The translations under genes and the position numbers were made by a program. The notes beneath the pieces were generated by a model. The model made no database searches. It saw only the letters and a list, made by a program, of their open reading frames with translations, and was not told the DNA's origin. From Taeniopygia guttata (lineage: Eukaryota; Chordata; Aves; Passeriformes; Estrildidae), in assembly GCF_048771995.1 (NCBI RefSeq), contig NC_133032.1, positions 32,896,001-32,960,000 of the forward strand: a stretch of DNA of 64,000 nt, given 5' to 3'. Shown here in pieces: positions 1 to 13,204 of this stretch. Within the stretch, counting starts at the first letter, position 1; every line of letters starts with the position of its first letter.

Positions 1-1649
1 CATAAATTAACATTCTTTGGTTTTTATTCTCTCAATCTGAGTCTTAAGCCACTTCTAAAATGCATTCCGAATTTTACGTATTTGCATTCTGTATATCCTT
101 TTCTGATTAGTTTATGCTTAATACATTCATGTAATTTGAAACATACATTCTTTCTCACCATTATGTTTCAGCTCAAATCTGCTTTACTGGAGAGAAAACC
201 TGATGGCTTAAAATTTCTTAATGAGTTACTCCAGAAGATGTGGGTGGTTCCTCTCAGATGATGAGCACTTATCAGAGAGATTTGCCTGCACTGAATGCAT
301 TGAACTGAGACACTGGTTTAACAGAACGACTTTCAGTAGCTGTTCTCAGGTCTCAGACAAAGGGTGGAGAACAGGGGCTGTGTCAGACTCAGCATCAGAT
401 TAAAACATATGAGTTGAAGCTGGTACTATCCTCACCTTCCTCAGTTTTCTCTCTGGTGGCTGTTGCCACTTTCAAGACAGGGACACAGCGTACTCTTGAA
501 TCCACACCATGTTTAACCAAGTTTATTAACATTTAAAGATATTCATTTCAACTGACTGTAATATACTGGCTGAAAACTGCAATGGTTTTGGAATCAATTC
601 AGAACTGAATCAGACATATCTGCCTTGGGGGCAACAATATGTCAGCAGAGGGGCAGGCATATAGGGGGGGTCAAATTTGAGCCATCAGATTTTATTCTGC
701 CACTGTTAAAATTACTGGTTGTAATCCTAGCATAATGGTGGGATACATGCTGTCTTGGAAAAATTATTTATGCTTTTTACACCTCAGTTACAATAAAGCA
801 TGGGGAGTTTCTTTATGGGAGTTCAGAAAGCCACTCTGAGAATTTCATGCTTGTACTGTATTTTTAGAAAATATAAAACATTATCACACTTTGTGCTACA
901 CACTCCCCCCCTTTATGAATGGAAAAGAATATACAAACTTGCATGGAACCCGTCCCTATACTGAAATTATGTCCATTTCTTATTACCTCCATTCTTTGTC
1001 TGTCTAATACAAAAAAACTGATAGATGACAACTCCAAAAGCTTTGAGTCTTTTACTGATTGCACAGCCATTTCTCCATGCCTGCTTTCATTTGTGCGAAG
1101 ATTTTTATTTTTTTTCCCCCACAAATGTTTGGCCTATCTTCTGCTACTATATATAACAATGTACAGTTTAATTGCTGTCTGCTATGAGGTAATTCAACAA
1201 CACATCTTGAAACATAGGAGGGATTTCTACTAATCTAACCATAGAGAAAATACATCTTCTCACATTTTGTGTATTCTCCCCTCCTGTCCCCTCCCCAAAC
1301 CAAGGATTTCAAATTATGGTCCAAATCTGTTTGGAACATAAAGCAAAGGTTTTTTCAGCCAATTTTGACTCTCAATATTTCAAACCTCAAATGAACACAG
1401 ATCAGAATGACAGATATCCTCACCTGTTTCTTTCTTTTAAGGCATCCTTTAATTCATGGCTACAGCTCATATTACCTGGGAAGTCCAACATCCATAGTTG
1501 ATACTAACAAATCAAACAATACCCTAATTAAACTGAGGAATGAATAATAAGCCCCAGAGCTAGTGCAAGACTCCTGATTACTATTCACATGTCAAGCACG
1601 TGTCCAGTATGACAGAGACTGCGGTCTTGATAAAACTCAACCACTTCTG

Positions 1650-1700
<51 letters not shown>

Positions 1701-4230
1701 TGTGTGTGTGTGTTTCTCTGTCTCTCAAAATGGCTGGCATATTCTGGCTGTCAGCGATGTGATCCCTTCCTTCCTGAAATAATTCAAATACATTTTCTGT
1801 ATTTAAAATTTTCACCCCCAAGAAAGATCATTTAATTCTTATGAGTGTCCTGAGGCCAGCACAGAAAGGTACAAACTCATTCACATGACTACCAAACCCA
1901 TAGAATAAAAATTATTTAGAGGCAACAACAGCTCATTAATCTACACACAAAGAAAAAAATTCACAAGGAAAACTTCCATATTTCTTCACTGACCATAAGA
2001 AAGCAAGCATCCACAGGAGGATGAAAGTTAATCTTTCAGTATGACCTGCACCGCTACAAAAATAAAAAGCTAGCATCTACAAACGAAATTCCTCCGCCCT
2101 GAAATTAACATACTGAGTAATTTTATTGCCAATAATTTATTTAACACGTGGATATCCTTAAGGTATAGAAAAGATGGTGAACTGATTAAATTCACTGGAT
2201 TTTTAATTTATCTTTCAGCATCTTCACATATTAACAGATTTTCTTCCCATAAAAAATCAGAAGGAGAAAAAAACCTGCCTAACAGTTGCAGAACACAAGC
2301 TTGGCATATTTGTGAAGTGATTCTAGGATATTCTTTACCATATGCTGACTTACCAGAAGTACTTTTCTGTTTGGCTAAGGGATCATTTTAAAATGTCAAG
2401 TTAGAAATTGTGGAAGAGATAAGGCTAATAAAAAACCTGTTCACCTAAGGATGTTAATTTAAGGGTCCCATCCACAAAATTATCACCGATTTTGGATCTG
2501 GCTCTTAAAGAGCAAAGATCTAGTTCCAAAATTTAGGATTAGTATTTATTTTTAGCAAGCATGGAAGCATCTCTATATCTGTTTCTGGTATGATTCATTG
2601 GAAAGGATTGTAGGAAAAAGTACAATCTAAAAGGACAGACTGTTAACATTTTCAACAGGGACAACCTGCAAAAAGCATACCAGATTTCCCTCTACAATGA
2701 TTGGGAATTATCCTGGTATACTTGGAATATGTAACTACAGGAAAAGCTAAAAGAAAGGTACTGCAAGGGTCATAGAAAAAGCATGGAGGCAAGGAAGAAA
2801 ATTAAATCAGCAGCTTTAGTTTCATCTCCCTCATAGAAAGAGGTAGGTTAGATACAACACACACTACTATCTTTATGGAATTACCCTTAATACCAAAAGG
2901 GACAGCTTTCACCTTTGCCTCTGTCATACTGGGCACTAATTAAAATTTTCTGTAGCCAAACTTCCATGTTCGAACCATAATCAAAATTCCTCCCTCATTT
3001 AAAGAGAGCTGAAGCTTCAGAGTGCCCTGAGGCAGGCACAATGTCTGTCCTCAGCCACTGGCAGTGACAGTGAGGGTACCCCTCGAGTAAGGGCCGTCCC
3101 CAGCCCTGACATGACTGGAAGCTGTCAAGAAGGTGGTGAATGCTCTTCCCCTGGCTCCTCTACTTTGTGTCTACGATTTGTGAGCAAAGCTGGGCAAAGA
3201 ACAGGACATAGAGGGGGGTTATGTGTAAAGGGGCTATGGATGAAGACTGAGAACACAAAAGGGACTCCTGGATGCTGAAAGCAAAATGGAAAAGGAAGAA
3301 AAATGCAACAGAGAGAGAGGCTAAGGGAAGCCAATAGATGAAATTAAAAGATGGAGACAAACTGTGTGGAAGAGGAGCCTGGAGGCGTTGTGGAGGACAG
3401 GGCAGTGGGGAGGGTTAAAATGGCAGCTGCCTTTGTGGGCGGCAGGTGAGTGAGCCCTGAACAGATGTCCGAAATGGATGTGCTTCGCACTAAAGCGTAA
3501 CGCGGTTTGGAAGCAGGCAGCTTTCCGTCCCTGCTCAGGTATTTAAGTAAATAACAAAAAACGAGTTGTGTGGAACTGCACAGCTCGGTGGGGGAAGGGA
3601 CACAAGGTGTGAGACAAGTGCCCCGACTTCAACCCCAAGCCCGGCTGGGGCGGAACCCCAGAAACGCCCCGTTGATGCCCTGCTCGGGGGGCGGCAGCGA
3701 CCACCCCGGCGGCTTGGGCAGCTCAGCGGCCTCCCGAGGAAAGCCCCAGAGCCCCGGGAGCCCCGGCAGCGCCGCCGCCACCCGCGCTGCCTGTGGAGCC
3801 ATGTGCCGCCGGCAGCCGCTCCGCCGCCAGGCAGGCAAGTTCTCTGGCGAGGTGGGAACAGCCACGAATAGAGTTTATAAAAATACTTCAAAGCTGTCGC
3901 GGAGCGCTCGCACGGGAGCTAAAACGGGGCAGAGCTTCGAGGGCGGCGCGGGGGGGATGTTAAGCGGGCTGCCGGCGGCGGGATGAGGGGTGGGCGAGCT
4001 GGGCTGGAGCGGGGAGCTCGGGGGGCAAGAACCCGTGTGGGGCTGAAGGGAAGGGGGCCGGCAGGGCTGCTGCGGCGGCATGGGGATGGTACGGGTCCAG
4101 GAGAGCGAGCGAGAGGATGCTGCGGAGAGGGTGTCGGAGGAGCCGTCGGGGTGGGTATCAGGCGCCTCGGGACGCGGGGGAGGTGGTGGCAGCGTGCAGG
4201 AAGGCGGGTGACGGACGGACGGGCGCTCAC
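1..4230 (-). other. TMEM163: TMEM163 intron 1 (partial, 5' part)
   Basis: This is the part of the first intron that lies downstream of coding exon 1 on the minus strand. It starts at the GT donor (AC at 4229-4230 on the plus strand) and runs off the left edge. I looked for the next exon, which should encode the start of the first membrane segment, and did not see it. The first 3.5 kb is AT-rich, apparently unique sequence with one long TG microsatellite. The last 0.7 kb is the GC-rich flank of the exon 1 CpG island. Short ORFs here lack recognisable protein features. Confidence 0.7.
1652..1713. repeat. (TG)n dinucleotide microsatellite
   Basis: About 31 TG units in a row, with a single A interruption near 1694. 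It lies in TMEM163 intron 1 and is likely to vary in length between individuals. The repeat also creates the His-Thr-rich and Val-Cys-rich ORFs on the two strands, which are not genes. Confidence 0.97.
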
Positions 4231-4880
4231 CTCTGTCCTCCAGCCCCTCGCTGAACTGCCCGCTCTCCCCGATCCGCAGCTGCTCCTGCTGCTGCTCCCG
4301 GGGGGCACCCGGCGGGTTGGCCCCGGGGGGCTGCACGATGGCGGGGTTCGGAGTGGTGTCCAGGGGGGCAGCGGACGGCTCCATTTCTTGCGGGGCGGCG
4401 GGAAGCGGCCGGCGGCTGTGGCAGGGAAGCGAGGAGCGAGCGGAGCATCCAGCCCGGGTGCGAGCCCAGGGAGAGGAGGAGACTCCGGCTCAGAGCATCA
4501 GGGAGATGAGGACGGGTGGCGAACAAACTCCGGCTGCTCCGCGCCAGCCGCTGCCCGCGGCCGCCTCATCACTGCCCGCGGCGGAGAGGGGCAGGTGGAG
4601 CGCGGTGCCGCCTCCCGGCGCTGCCCGTCCCCTCCCCGCCCCGCCGAGCTCCGCCGGCGGCGGGAGCGGCTCAGGGAGCGGGAGCCTCCTCAGCCTGCCC
4701 TCGCCATGGCGCGCTCTGCCCCCTCCTCCTCCTCCTCCCTCTCCCTCAGCCGAGCCTGAGGGGGAAGAGCTGTCCAGGGACTGCGCGGACCGGAGCCCTC
4801 ACGCCGCTCCTGAGGGCTGCGGGTGCCGGCCCTGCGCAGCGAGGCCCCGTCCGCCTCGCCTCCCCTCACGGAGGTAAAAC
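3560..4880. promoter_or_regulatory. TMEM163: CpG island and promoter region of TMEM163
   Basis: Dense CG dinucleotides and GC-rich sequence run from about 3560 to 4880 and drop sharply on both sides. The island covers TMEM163 coding exon 1 and its presumed 5' leader. A GC box cluster (CCCCGCCCCGCC, 4634-4645) lies about 250 bases upstream of the start codon on the minus strand. I see no TATA box, as is usual for CpG-island promoters. Edges are by eye and the transcription start is not located. Confidence 0.75.
4231..4384 (-). CDS. TMEM163: TMEM163 coding exon 1 (N-terminal cytosolic tail)
   Basis: This exon encodes the first 51 residues plus one base of transmembrane protein 163. The family is a zinc-binding, cation-diffusion-facilitator-like protein of synaptic vesicles and endolysosomes that exports zinc and associates with TRPML1. 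The ATG is at 4384-4382 on the minus strand. The first 35 or so residues are a low-complexity Pro/Ala/Gln-rich tail that varies between species. The conserved part is RIGESGQFSEGLEDRG, which differs only slightly from the human RISESGQFSDGLEDRG. Directly after the first base of that last Gly codon the minus strand reads GTGAGC, a good splice donor, matching the family exon boundary. Membrane segments are encoded by later exons outside the window. The plus-strand ORFs across this island are shadows. Confidence 0.9.
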
Positions 4881-5932
4881 ACAGCTCCCCTTGGCTGGGG
4901 ATTTGTCCATTCTCCCTGTGACTTTGCCCTTTTTCGGGATCAGAGCAGAATCGCCTCACACAAGCTCCTCTCAGACCCCGCGGCACTGACGTTCTGTCAC
5001 ACTCCGAGTTGCCTTAAAACTGCCCTCGAACATGCAGCAATCTCCTGCTGAAACGTGGGGTTAGACCTGCTGGCGTTCAGAGCTGTCCTCAGCTTGCTCA
5101 CCTGCCCTTCCCAGGGCTGCACAAGAACACAGGGGAAAAACTAAAATCTCAGGAGCGCAGAAATGGTTTTTAAAAATGTAAAATTTTACAGATAAATCTG
5201 TGCCAAGGCTGCTTGCTTCTTCTGTGCTGGTTTCTAATGACTAGATGGAGAGGTGCAAATAAACAAAGCATTCTCTGTGCAAGCACAGTCTCCTAGTTGC
5301 ATGCTTACTAGCATGCAGATATATTTTGAAGCTGCAGTGTGTTTTGACTTGAAAAATTTGTCCAGGAAAATATCAAAAGAAAATTAGACCTTGCAGCTCT
5401 GGTCCTTTGGTGATACAAAAGGATACAATCCCCATCTTAGTTGTTTGAAGATCAGGTTGCCTTTCTCCTTTGAGAAATAAGTGAATTTGGGGAGTATAGA
5501 AAGGCCAGCAAGAAATTAATATTTATGCCAACACAGGGACATGATTTTAAGAACTGTCAGAATCTTGCTTATATCAGCCTTACAAAAAAGTTTTGTAGCA
5601 GTTTAGTAACACCTGTCTAAAAATGGTCAGTGCAATGTTATTACCAAAATGTCTTCATTTTAAGAAATGCCTCTTAAAACTGTATACTAATCTTCAAAAT
5701 CTTTCCATCTGAATTTTAAATCATTAATTATTTGAAGAAGTGTAAGTAAAATATAAGTAAATGTTAAGTGACATAAAATACTGGTTTAGAAACTGATTGG
5801 CATTTTGCCTATCTTATGGAATGGAGATGGCTGTTTTAATGTGAGAGATTGGTGGTTTTACCTAATCTTATGATTTCTTCCTGAATAGTATACCATACTA
5901 CTGTATGAAATATTTTTGAAGTCTTCATACCT

Positions 5933-5998
5933 CTCACCTAAATTTTACCTTCACCCGTAGCTAAGGATAGCTAGGGGTGAAGGTGAAATTTAGGTGAG
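5933..5998. repeat. Near-perfect 30-bp inverted repeat with 6-base loop
   Basis: The left arm at 5933-5962 and the right arm at 5969-5998 are reverse complements at 28 of 30 positions. One difference is a G/G mismatch near the loop and the other would be a U-G wobble in RNA. The loop is AAGGAT (5963-5968). Pairing stops sharply at both ends. As RNA it would fold into a 66-base hairpin of pre-microRNA size, though more perfectly paired than most. It could equally be a DNA palindrome made by a replication template switch. I do not recognise it as a known microRNA or transposon end. Confidence 0.95.
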
Positions 5999-7525
5999 CA
6001 GCTACCCTGCTTTGTGATCCCAGAGCTCTTGCTCTTCTAGTTGGATCAGCATTAATATGAATATAAGCAATGCCAAAATTACTTGCTTTTTTCCTCATGA
6101 AATGGATAGTAAATTACAACATGCCTATTTGATGTTAATGTCAAAAGAGTTTTGCTGTCATGTGCATAAGTTAATACAAGTGAGTTCTTTTGAGGGTACT
6201 GTTATTTTGAGGTTTGGGCTGAGTTGGGAGGGGTTGAAAACTAGTAATTGCATTTAAAAATTGGATTTTTTTCTTTAAGGGCTCTTTATCAAGCTCTGGT
6301 TACCTAGAACCTGCAAAATGCTACAGCAGATGGATGTATGCATGTGAGAGGTAAATGAAAAGTAGAAAAACCTCACCTTTTGTTGCTTACCATAAAAATA
6401 GATTGTGATGTGTCTCCTTCACTTAAAATGTGTCTGTAAAGTGAGAATCCTTAAATAAGTAGAACCAGTTTTGTAACCTGGTCAGAGAGAAGGAATGGAG
6501 ACCAACCACTCTTCAGGACCTCACAGGGACACAGAAACCTCTGGTGACACCATCCCCTGCAGAGTGCAGCCAGGACAAACCATGAAGAGTCCCTTGAAAT
6601 TACTGCAGTAGATACAATGCTTCCTAATGCAATTATTTCAGGATCCCTCCTCTTTTATGGAGATAAAACCATATCTGATCTATTCCTGTAAGAACTTTCT
6701 TATTCCTTGATATATGAGAATCTGACCAGTGACTCTCCTTGAACACTACCTCATTTCTCTTAAGTCTCTCTGAGATATTTTGGTATTCTTAGAACTTCCA
6801 GAAATCAAACCAAGAGGAAAGTGCCTGGAGATTCTTAATTCCGTTTCTTTAAAATGAGGTCAAAGGTGTAGGTTTCCAAATGATTTAGAGAAAAATAGGA
6901 ACTAGGAACACCAAAGCACGAGTTTTAAACTTTAATGGGTTTCTTTCTCTTTTTTTCAGTTGCCCTCAATTGCTGTTCTTACATAAAACTGTGTCTGGCA
7001 GGGACTGGAGCTATCTCTAATTGTATAATTGCTATAGTGTTCAGGCTATAGCAAAGAATATGAGGCCTGCAATGAGTATTATAGCTTCTTTTAAATGACT
7101 CTCTTCAGTGCTTTCAAACACAGCATTAGAAGGGTCATACATTGCATTTAGCAAATACTAATTCAAAACACTAAGCAGATCCACAATGAAGGGCCTTTCA
7201 GATCACACCATTTTCTATACAAACTGGCTACTAAGCAGAAAGACTGTCATATCATAGCTGCTGGAAGCTGCTTTCCAGAATTGCCTCTTATTTCTCATTA
7301 CTTTCACACAAAGTATATTCAGTTGGATAAAGATGTCGGGCTAGATTTTTAAAGGCATGGATCCTGTTTTCCAGCCCTGTTGGACTTCTTGTGTATGAAA
7401 CCCATAGGCAAAGTTAATGAAGATAAAAAGCCTCGCTCTAATAGCCATATTAATACATTATATTATTTCTTGTCCCTCAAACCCCCCTTTGTTGAATAGG
7501 AATAATGGAAAGACAAAATCAATTT

Positions 7526-7549
7526 AAAAAAAAAAAAAAAAAAAAAAAA
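7526..7549. repeat. (A)24 homopolymer tract
   Basis: An uninterrupted run of 24 A bases in intergenic sequence. It could be the tail of an old retroposed copy on the plus strand, but the bases before it are not recognisable as a retrocopy, so a simple repeat is the safer call. Confidence 0.95.
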
Positions 7550-7798
7550 GGCATGTCTCTGGATTCAGTCTAACTGGACTGACACCATCCTCTCTTCTAT
7601 AGCTGCTGCAAGATGTTCTGCACATTTGCAGAACTTTGTTCCCAGCTGGAGCTGCCTATAATTTCCCTAACATTTTGACTTCCAGCGAAAGGAAATTTCA
7701 GGAAATTAAATGGAAGTCTCATGCACCACAGCAAACAGCAACACAAAGAACTTCTTCCTTATTGTCTGTGGTATGCTTTTGTTGTGGTTCTTTCATCT

Positions 7799-7860
7799 CC
7801 TTCCTTCCTTCCTGCCTTCCTGCCTTCCTTCCTCCCTTCCTGCCTCCCTCCCTCCCTCCT
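7799..7860. repeat. Imperfect (TTCC)n / (TGCC)n tetranucleotide repeat
   Basis: A pyrimidine-rich block of 4-base units TTCC, TGCC and TCCC. It generates the Arg-Lys-Glu-Gly repeats of a minus-strand ORF and the Leu-Pro repeats of a plus-strand ORF, neither of which is a real protein. Confidence 0.95.
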
Positions 7861-10593
7861 ATAAATGAATATATCAGTCAGATTTGAATTTCTGGTTTTC
7901 CTTTTCTTTTTAGCAGTACTGACTGGAATGTTTTCACTTGAATTAGCAGAACTCAGTGGTGCACTGAAAGGCTCCTGAGAAGGAATTTTCCTTGGTTTCA
8001 TTGATGTTAACTTGTCCATGTTCCATATTGACCAACGTCTTAAGTGCAGCACTTAAATTAAGAGTACTCTTGCAGATTTGGAAAGAGCTGGTCAGCTGAC
8101 CTGGTGATTATTTTCTATTGTGCTTAAAGGCATAAGAGCAAGATAATCCCATACACCATTTAGTTTGCTTGGTTGCATTTCATACATATACTAAACACAA
8201 AACTGCCCTTTTTTGGCAGCAAAATACTGTGTTTGTCAGTGGCATTGTATTGCAGTATCAGGAAGTGCAAGTGTCAGCCAGGATGGTTTATTAGTTTAGT
8301 CTATCATACATTTCATGGCTGAGAGTCAAAAGAAAATTCTCACTTCTTAATTGAGCAATATGCCTTTCATGGCCCTACAGCAGGAGCAGTGCTGCAGGGA
8401 CACATCTCAGACAAAACTAAGAACCAATCCTGTTCTAAAGGTGCCCGTTAGTCCCATAAAGGTCATCACTATAGCTCATCTTCAGTGTCACTCCTGTAGG
8501 ACCAAAGTCTGAAACTGAGTTATCCTGATATTCCAAAAGGCAGCACCTTCCGTAAGTGTTCATGGTGCTTAAAATGCTCTGCAAGTTTGCACTACAGCTC
8601 CCTACTCGTGTCTGTCTGTGGGTGAGGTGATAAGATACTTGAATCCTTTAGACATGTCCTTCTCTAATGACTAGATTAAATATGTCTGTTTAGTGATGAA
8701 AACCTCTGGATTCTGTATTTCACTTCTTTTTTCAGAAACCTTTTTACTTCTTTTAATAAGCCCTCAACCATCCTGTGTGACATTGGCTGCCATAGTCTTC
8801 TTTTCTCCTACAGTTTTCTTCTACCAACCAGTTAAGCTACACACTGTAGGATTTTTTTAACTCTTTGTTTGTTTGTTCACTAGGTTATTGGGTGGCATGC
8901 AGGCACAGATCTTTCTCTTGTTCTGTAGCTCACCTGTAGCCCCACAGCATTTTCAATGGTCAATAGGATGAGAACACCAGGTTCTTTTAACCTGGTCTAG
9001 CTACCTCTTGGCCTAGTACTAGTCACCTTGTTTTTTAATTTAGAGCAAAAAATAATGTTGATGTTGGTACACAACACTACACCACTACACTAATTTTTAA
9101 ATCACTGAACCTGCTTAAATTATTATCCAATGTATGCTGGTGATTTAGTGTTTTTCTCTTGCACTGGGTTAAATAGAGTTTAAATTGAAATTGTCTCTCT
9201 TCTTGGCATTTTTAGACTGAATATTAACTTGGGTCAAAAGTAATCAGAATGTTAGTTTGGCAAAAGAATAGGATAATTCAGTACCTTTTCCTTCAGGCTG
9301 TGAAGAGTGCCCATAATACGATTCCCAGAGAACACGGCATGCAGTGACCTTGGTAAGTAATTGATGACACCTCATATAAGCACCTACCCTTTCCCTATAC
9401 AATGGTGTTGCAGGATCATATTTGCAAAAAATGCCACAGCCAGCACAAGCCACAAGCACTAATAGATTCCATTGTGGCAACAAAGGAAGAATAAAAGCAG
9501 AGGCTGCAGAATATTCATCTGAAAATGAGCAGAAAATCTTGGAAAATATTCTTTACAGCGAGCATTTTCCAACTATTTTAAGAGCCATTTTTAATTCAAG
9601 ATAAAATTGCTGTGTAAATATGAGAAACCATAAAAACTAATCTGACAAATTTGTTCAGAGAAATATTTTGCAGTTAAGGAGGACTAAATGTGTTTATTCC
9701 AAACAATGTTGTTTCTTTATACCACTGTAGACCTCTCATTTCCAGGTTTTGTGTAACTGAATAAAAGTGGCTTATTTGACAGTGGTTTTATTTCATTGTT
9801 AATATCACAAGTATTGAAGAGAAATGGAAGGGAAAATTCATTTTCAAGATGTAACAACCTGTTACTTAAGTCATAATCTTCCTCTTTTTTACTTTTTTCC
9901 TGCTTTCTGTTACATAGAGAGATCTTATTTCCAGTGAGACTTCAACATAGCCTATTGGATAATGTGGCTTTAAACAGGTGATATTTCATTTTTGCATCAA
10001 AGAAAAGAAAAAAGGAAAGCTAGGAAATTCCTAGGAAGCAAAATGATATAATTTTGTAATAAACTTATGCAAATGCTTATAATTACTTGATGATAATTCC
10101 CATCCTAAAGCATCTTAACAACCAGACACTTCCAATGTATTTGCATAACTTCAGGTTTTCTTGCATTCATTTTAAAAATTTTTACACAATTTCCCATTAA
10201 GTTCATATGATTAAACATGAGATAAGTGAACTACAGAAATCACAAAACATTCTTTTTATCATATATAGATATGATATATATTTCCTCTTGCTAAGTCCAT
10301 TCCTCCTGATGCATATGTCCCCTGAGCCCTTTTCCCACCATGCCAGACCCAGGTTTTGTTAAAAAAGGCTGCATGAAAAGGTAGATACACATTTATTTCA
10401 TACTCAGATTCCCCTCATGCATGTATGAAATATTTACACTTTATAAATTTTATCCTGTGCATTTAAAAAATGAAAAAAATTAAGAGTTGTAATCCCTACT
10501 TTGAAGGTAAGGACCCATGTCAGAAAAGACAGAAAAAGAAAAAGAAAAAATAGGTTTTAAGGGGAATAGTGTCCAACTCACATCTTTACTCAT

Positions 10594-10649
10594 ATTTTGA
10601 GCTTTAATTTGTGATTTAGTTTTATTTTAAGCTTTAATTTGTGATTTAG
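10594..10649. repeat. 30-bp tandem duplication
   Basis: Two copies, at 10594-10619 and 10624-10649, of a 26-base AT-rich unit differ at one base, a G/A change at its sixth position. They share an exact core AGCTTTAATTTGTGATTTAG and are separated by four bases. This is a simple local duplication in intergenic DNA. Confidence 0.95.
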
Positions 10650-13204
10650 GTACATTATTCCTTGTGTCATCAGCAACACAATTTCTTTTTCTTGCTGTAT
10701 TTTCATCTTTATCAGAAAACCCTGTGTGAGTATTTGATGGAATTACCTTTCTACTTCTCTATAGCAATAATACTTAGATTGCTTCTTCTTTGCTCTTGAG
10801 TAAGTACTCCACAGCTCACTTTTGCTGTGAGTTGTTTGATAAACTCTATAAGATGATAATATTTCTGTGTATTATTGAAGAGTATTTAATCCTTTTCTGA
10901 TGCCAAATGAATTGTTGCTGGGGATCTGCACATTCTCACCTGAGTATTTAGCAAGGATAACTATAGAGGATGTTTGGAAACAGCCTGATAGCCTCTGCCA
11001 AAATGAGTATTTTGTAAAACGTCTTCTTCATAGCCAGGAAACCATATACGTTTCTCTGTCTGTCAGTTCTGAGGGCTTTTTGACACCTTGTCAAGCAGGT
11101 GTTTGACACTTTAAATCAAAATCTGCTAGGTCTTGATAAACATAAGATTTCTAATACCTAGAGGAATCTGTTATCTACTTAATGTTTTTTGCCTGTTTGT
11201 TTTTGTTACTGGTTGCTTTTTTTTCCTGGAGGAAATAAAATTAGTTTCCTGAGTCCTGACACTCATTTGGGTTTGAATACTTCATTTTAATGAAGGGACA
11301 TGCTGTAGTAAAATAATTAAATTCTCCAGATACTAATTTTTTGGAAGAGGCAGAAATACAGGGGAGTGATAATAGATTTCTGCATTCTTTATTTTCATGG
11401 TGTATTGCTTGTTTCTCATCCTTCTAAAGAGTGAAGCACATAATTCATGTTATGCTCCTTGTAAGAAGAAATGAGGGCCATTTTTTAGTGGAATTCAACC
11501 CCAAAAGTTTGAACCCAAAAGGTTGCAGGCCCTTCTCTGCATGCAACAGTAGGAAAAGCAATGGATCTCTATTTGGTCTTGCATGGGGAAATACACTGTG
11601 AATATTGACATTTGTCTATCCATAGTGAACACTGTCAGATCTGGATTTATGGAAGATGGATAAGGTAGTTGGTTAATAACCCCAATAAAACATTTGTGTT
11701 ATATTAGCAGTGATAGAGTTGTGCATGGCTGTTAGCATTTGCCAATTTTACAAGAGGAGTGCCTTTAGGAAATTGAAGAGCTTTTCTCTGTAGAATGAAG
11801 AGTGCTAAATCCACTCCACCTACAAATGCCTTCTTAAACAAGAAATTAAATTAAAATTTAAATACAATTGAAGTTTGAAGCTCAAAATGTCAGTGAAATT
11901 TTGAACCTCTGCCGAAATAAAGTTGTCCTGTAACCAAAAAGAAGGATGACAATGTCAGTCATATAATTTGATCAGACTATGATGAAAGTCAATTTCTGTC
12001 TCTTTCAGATTCTGCCTAAAGCTTTTGATGATGCCTAAAAGTTATCACAGAGTAATGCAGGCAGCTCCCTCTCCATCATCAAGACCACTGATACTTTTGG
12101 TTTTGTGGTGCAGGGATACCTTAATAGCCACAGAAGTTTCACTTAATTTTCTCATTCTTCTATTAGAAAATGGGTATTTTAAGAGGTTGTATTTTACTGA
12201 CAGAATTTATATAGTTTGATTATTTTTTGCTCTATTCACTGACTAGCACAGCTGATACTGGGCTATACAAATCAGTTGTAGTTATATATTTAGGCAAACA
12301 GAGGCAATATCTGTAAATAGAAATAATAAGTTTCATTAAACCAACTGGTTTAATTAATTTCCAAATAATATGCTCAGAAAGTGTAGCTAGGTGTACAGTC
12401 TTCTTAACTTCAGGCTTTGTGTATCCAAAAGTACCTGCTTTCTTCACTTTTTTCTTTAATTAAAAACCTGTCAACAGACTTTGTCCTATCTTTGTACCGA
12501 AGTGTCTTCATTTCACATCTCTGGGTTTTGTCACATTTAGGATACCAATGTATAATTTGTTAGCAGGAGATGCATCACAAAGTGACTTTTCAGGTTGAGT
12601 CAACTACAAGCCATATTTGGGTCAGAGAGGATTTTTTGTGCATGTCACAAGGAAAAAAGTTTCTTCCTATAAAGTTTGAAATGCAGCTAACAGAGGCAAG
12701 GTGATGTGTTTTTTTAATTAGTTGGACTTTTAACAAGTGGACCAATATTGTAACACAGACATGTGAAGCAGATAAAGGCCTCACTGTGGCAGTCACAGCC
12801 TCAAAACACTCATACAGACCTATTTCATGTACAAAAGGAGCCCAGTTTCTGCTCTTGGAGCAGCTGAGCACACTTTTTGCACCAGACAAGACTTGTAAGA
12901 GATTATTAGCATTTGGGTGTAGTTGTTAGTTATAAGATAGATCTGGCTTTTTGCTTCATGTTTCTTAACTTATACCCCTCTAACTTTGCTCTGGATAGCT
13001 CTTTCTTGCCTTACTATTTTGAGCCTTACTTTCAGGCTGGGAATTTGGTGGGGCACAGTCAATTTTTTAATATGATAATTTTTTCTCTATTATTCCGCTG
13101 TGCAAAATCTCTTTTACTTCTACCATAGAATTGCTTGTTCTTCTTCCCTTTTCAAAACTGAAGAGGGAGAATGAGAACGAGTTACCTGAGCCAGTCACAA
13201 ACTG

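Noticed and set aside
864-1233. Overlapping 86- and 104-codon ORFs on opposite strands
   Set aside because: No recognisable motif, no splice context and no fit to TMEM163. They lie in its intron 1 and look fortuitous.
1585-1821. ORFs on both strands across the TG repeat
   Set aside because: The frames are made of the dinucleotide repeat itself and have no other protein feature.
3535-4989. Many ORFs of 70-258 codons on both strands around TMEM163 exon 1
   Set aside because: GC-rich CpG-island sequence lacks stop codons by composition. Only the exon 1 frame shows family conservation and a matching splice donor.
7759-8052. Lys/Arg/Glu-rich 97-codon minus-strand ORF
   Set aside because: Its repetitive half is the TTCC/TGCC microsatellite read in reverse.
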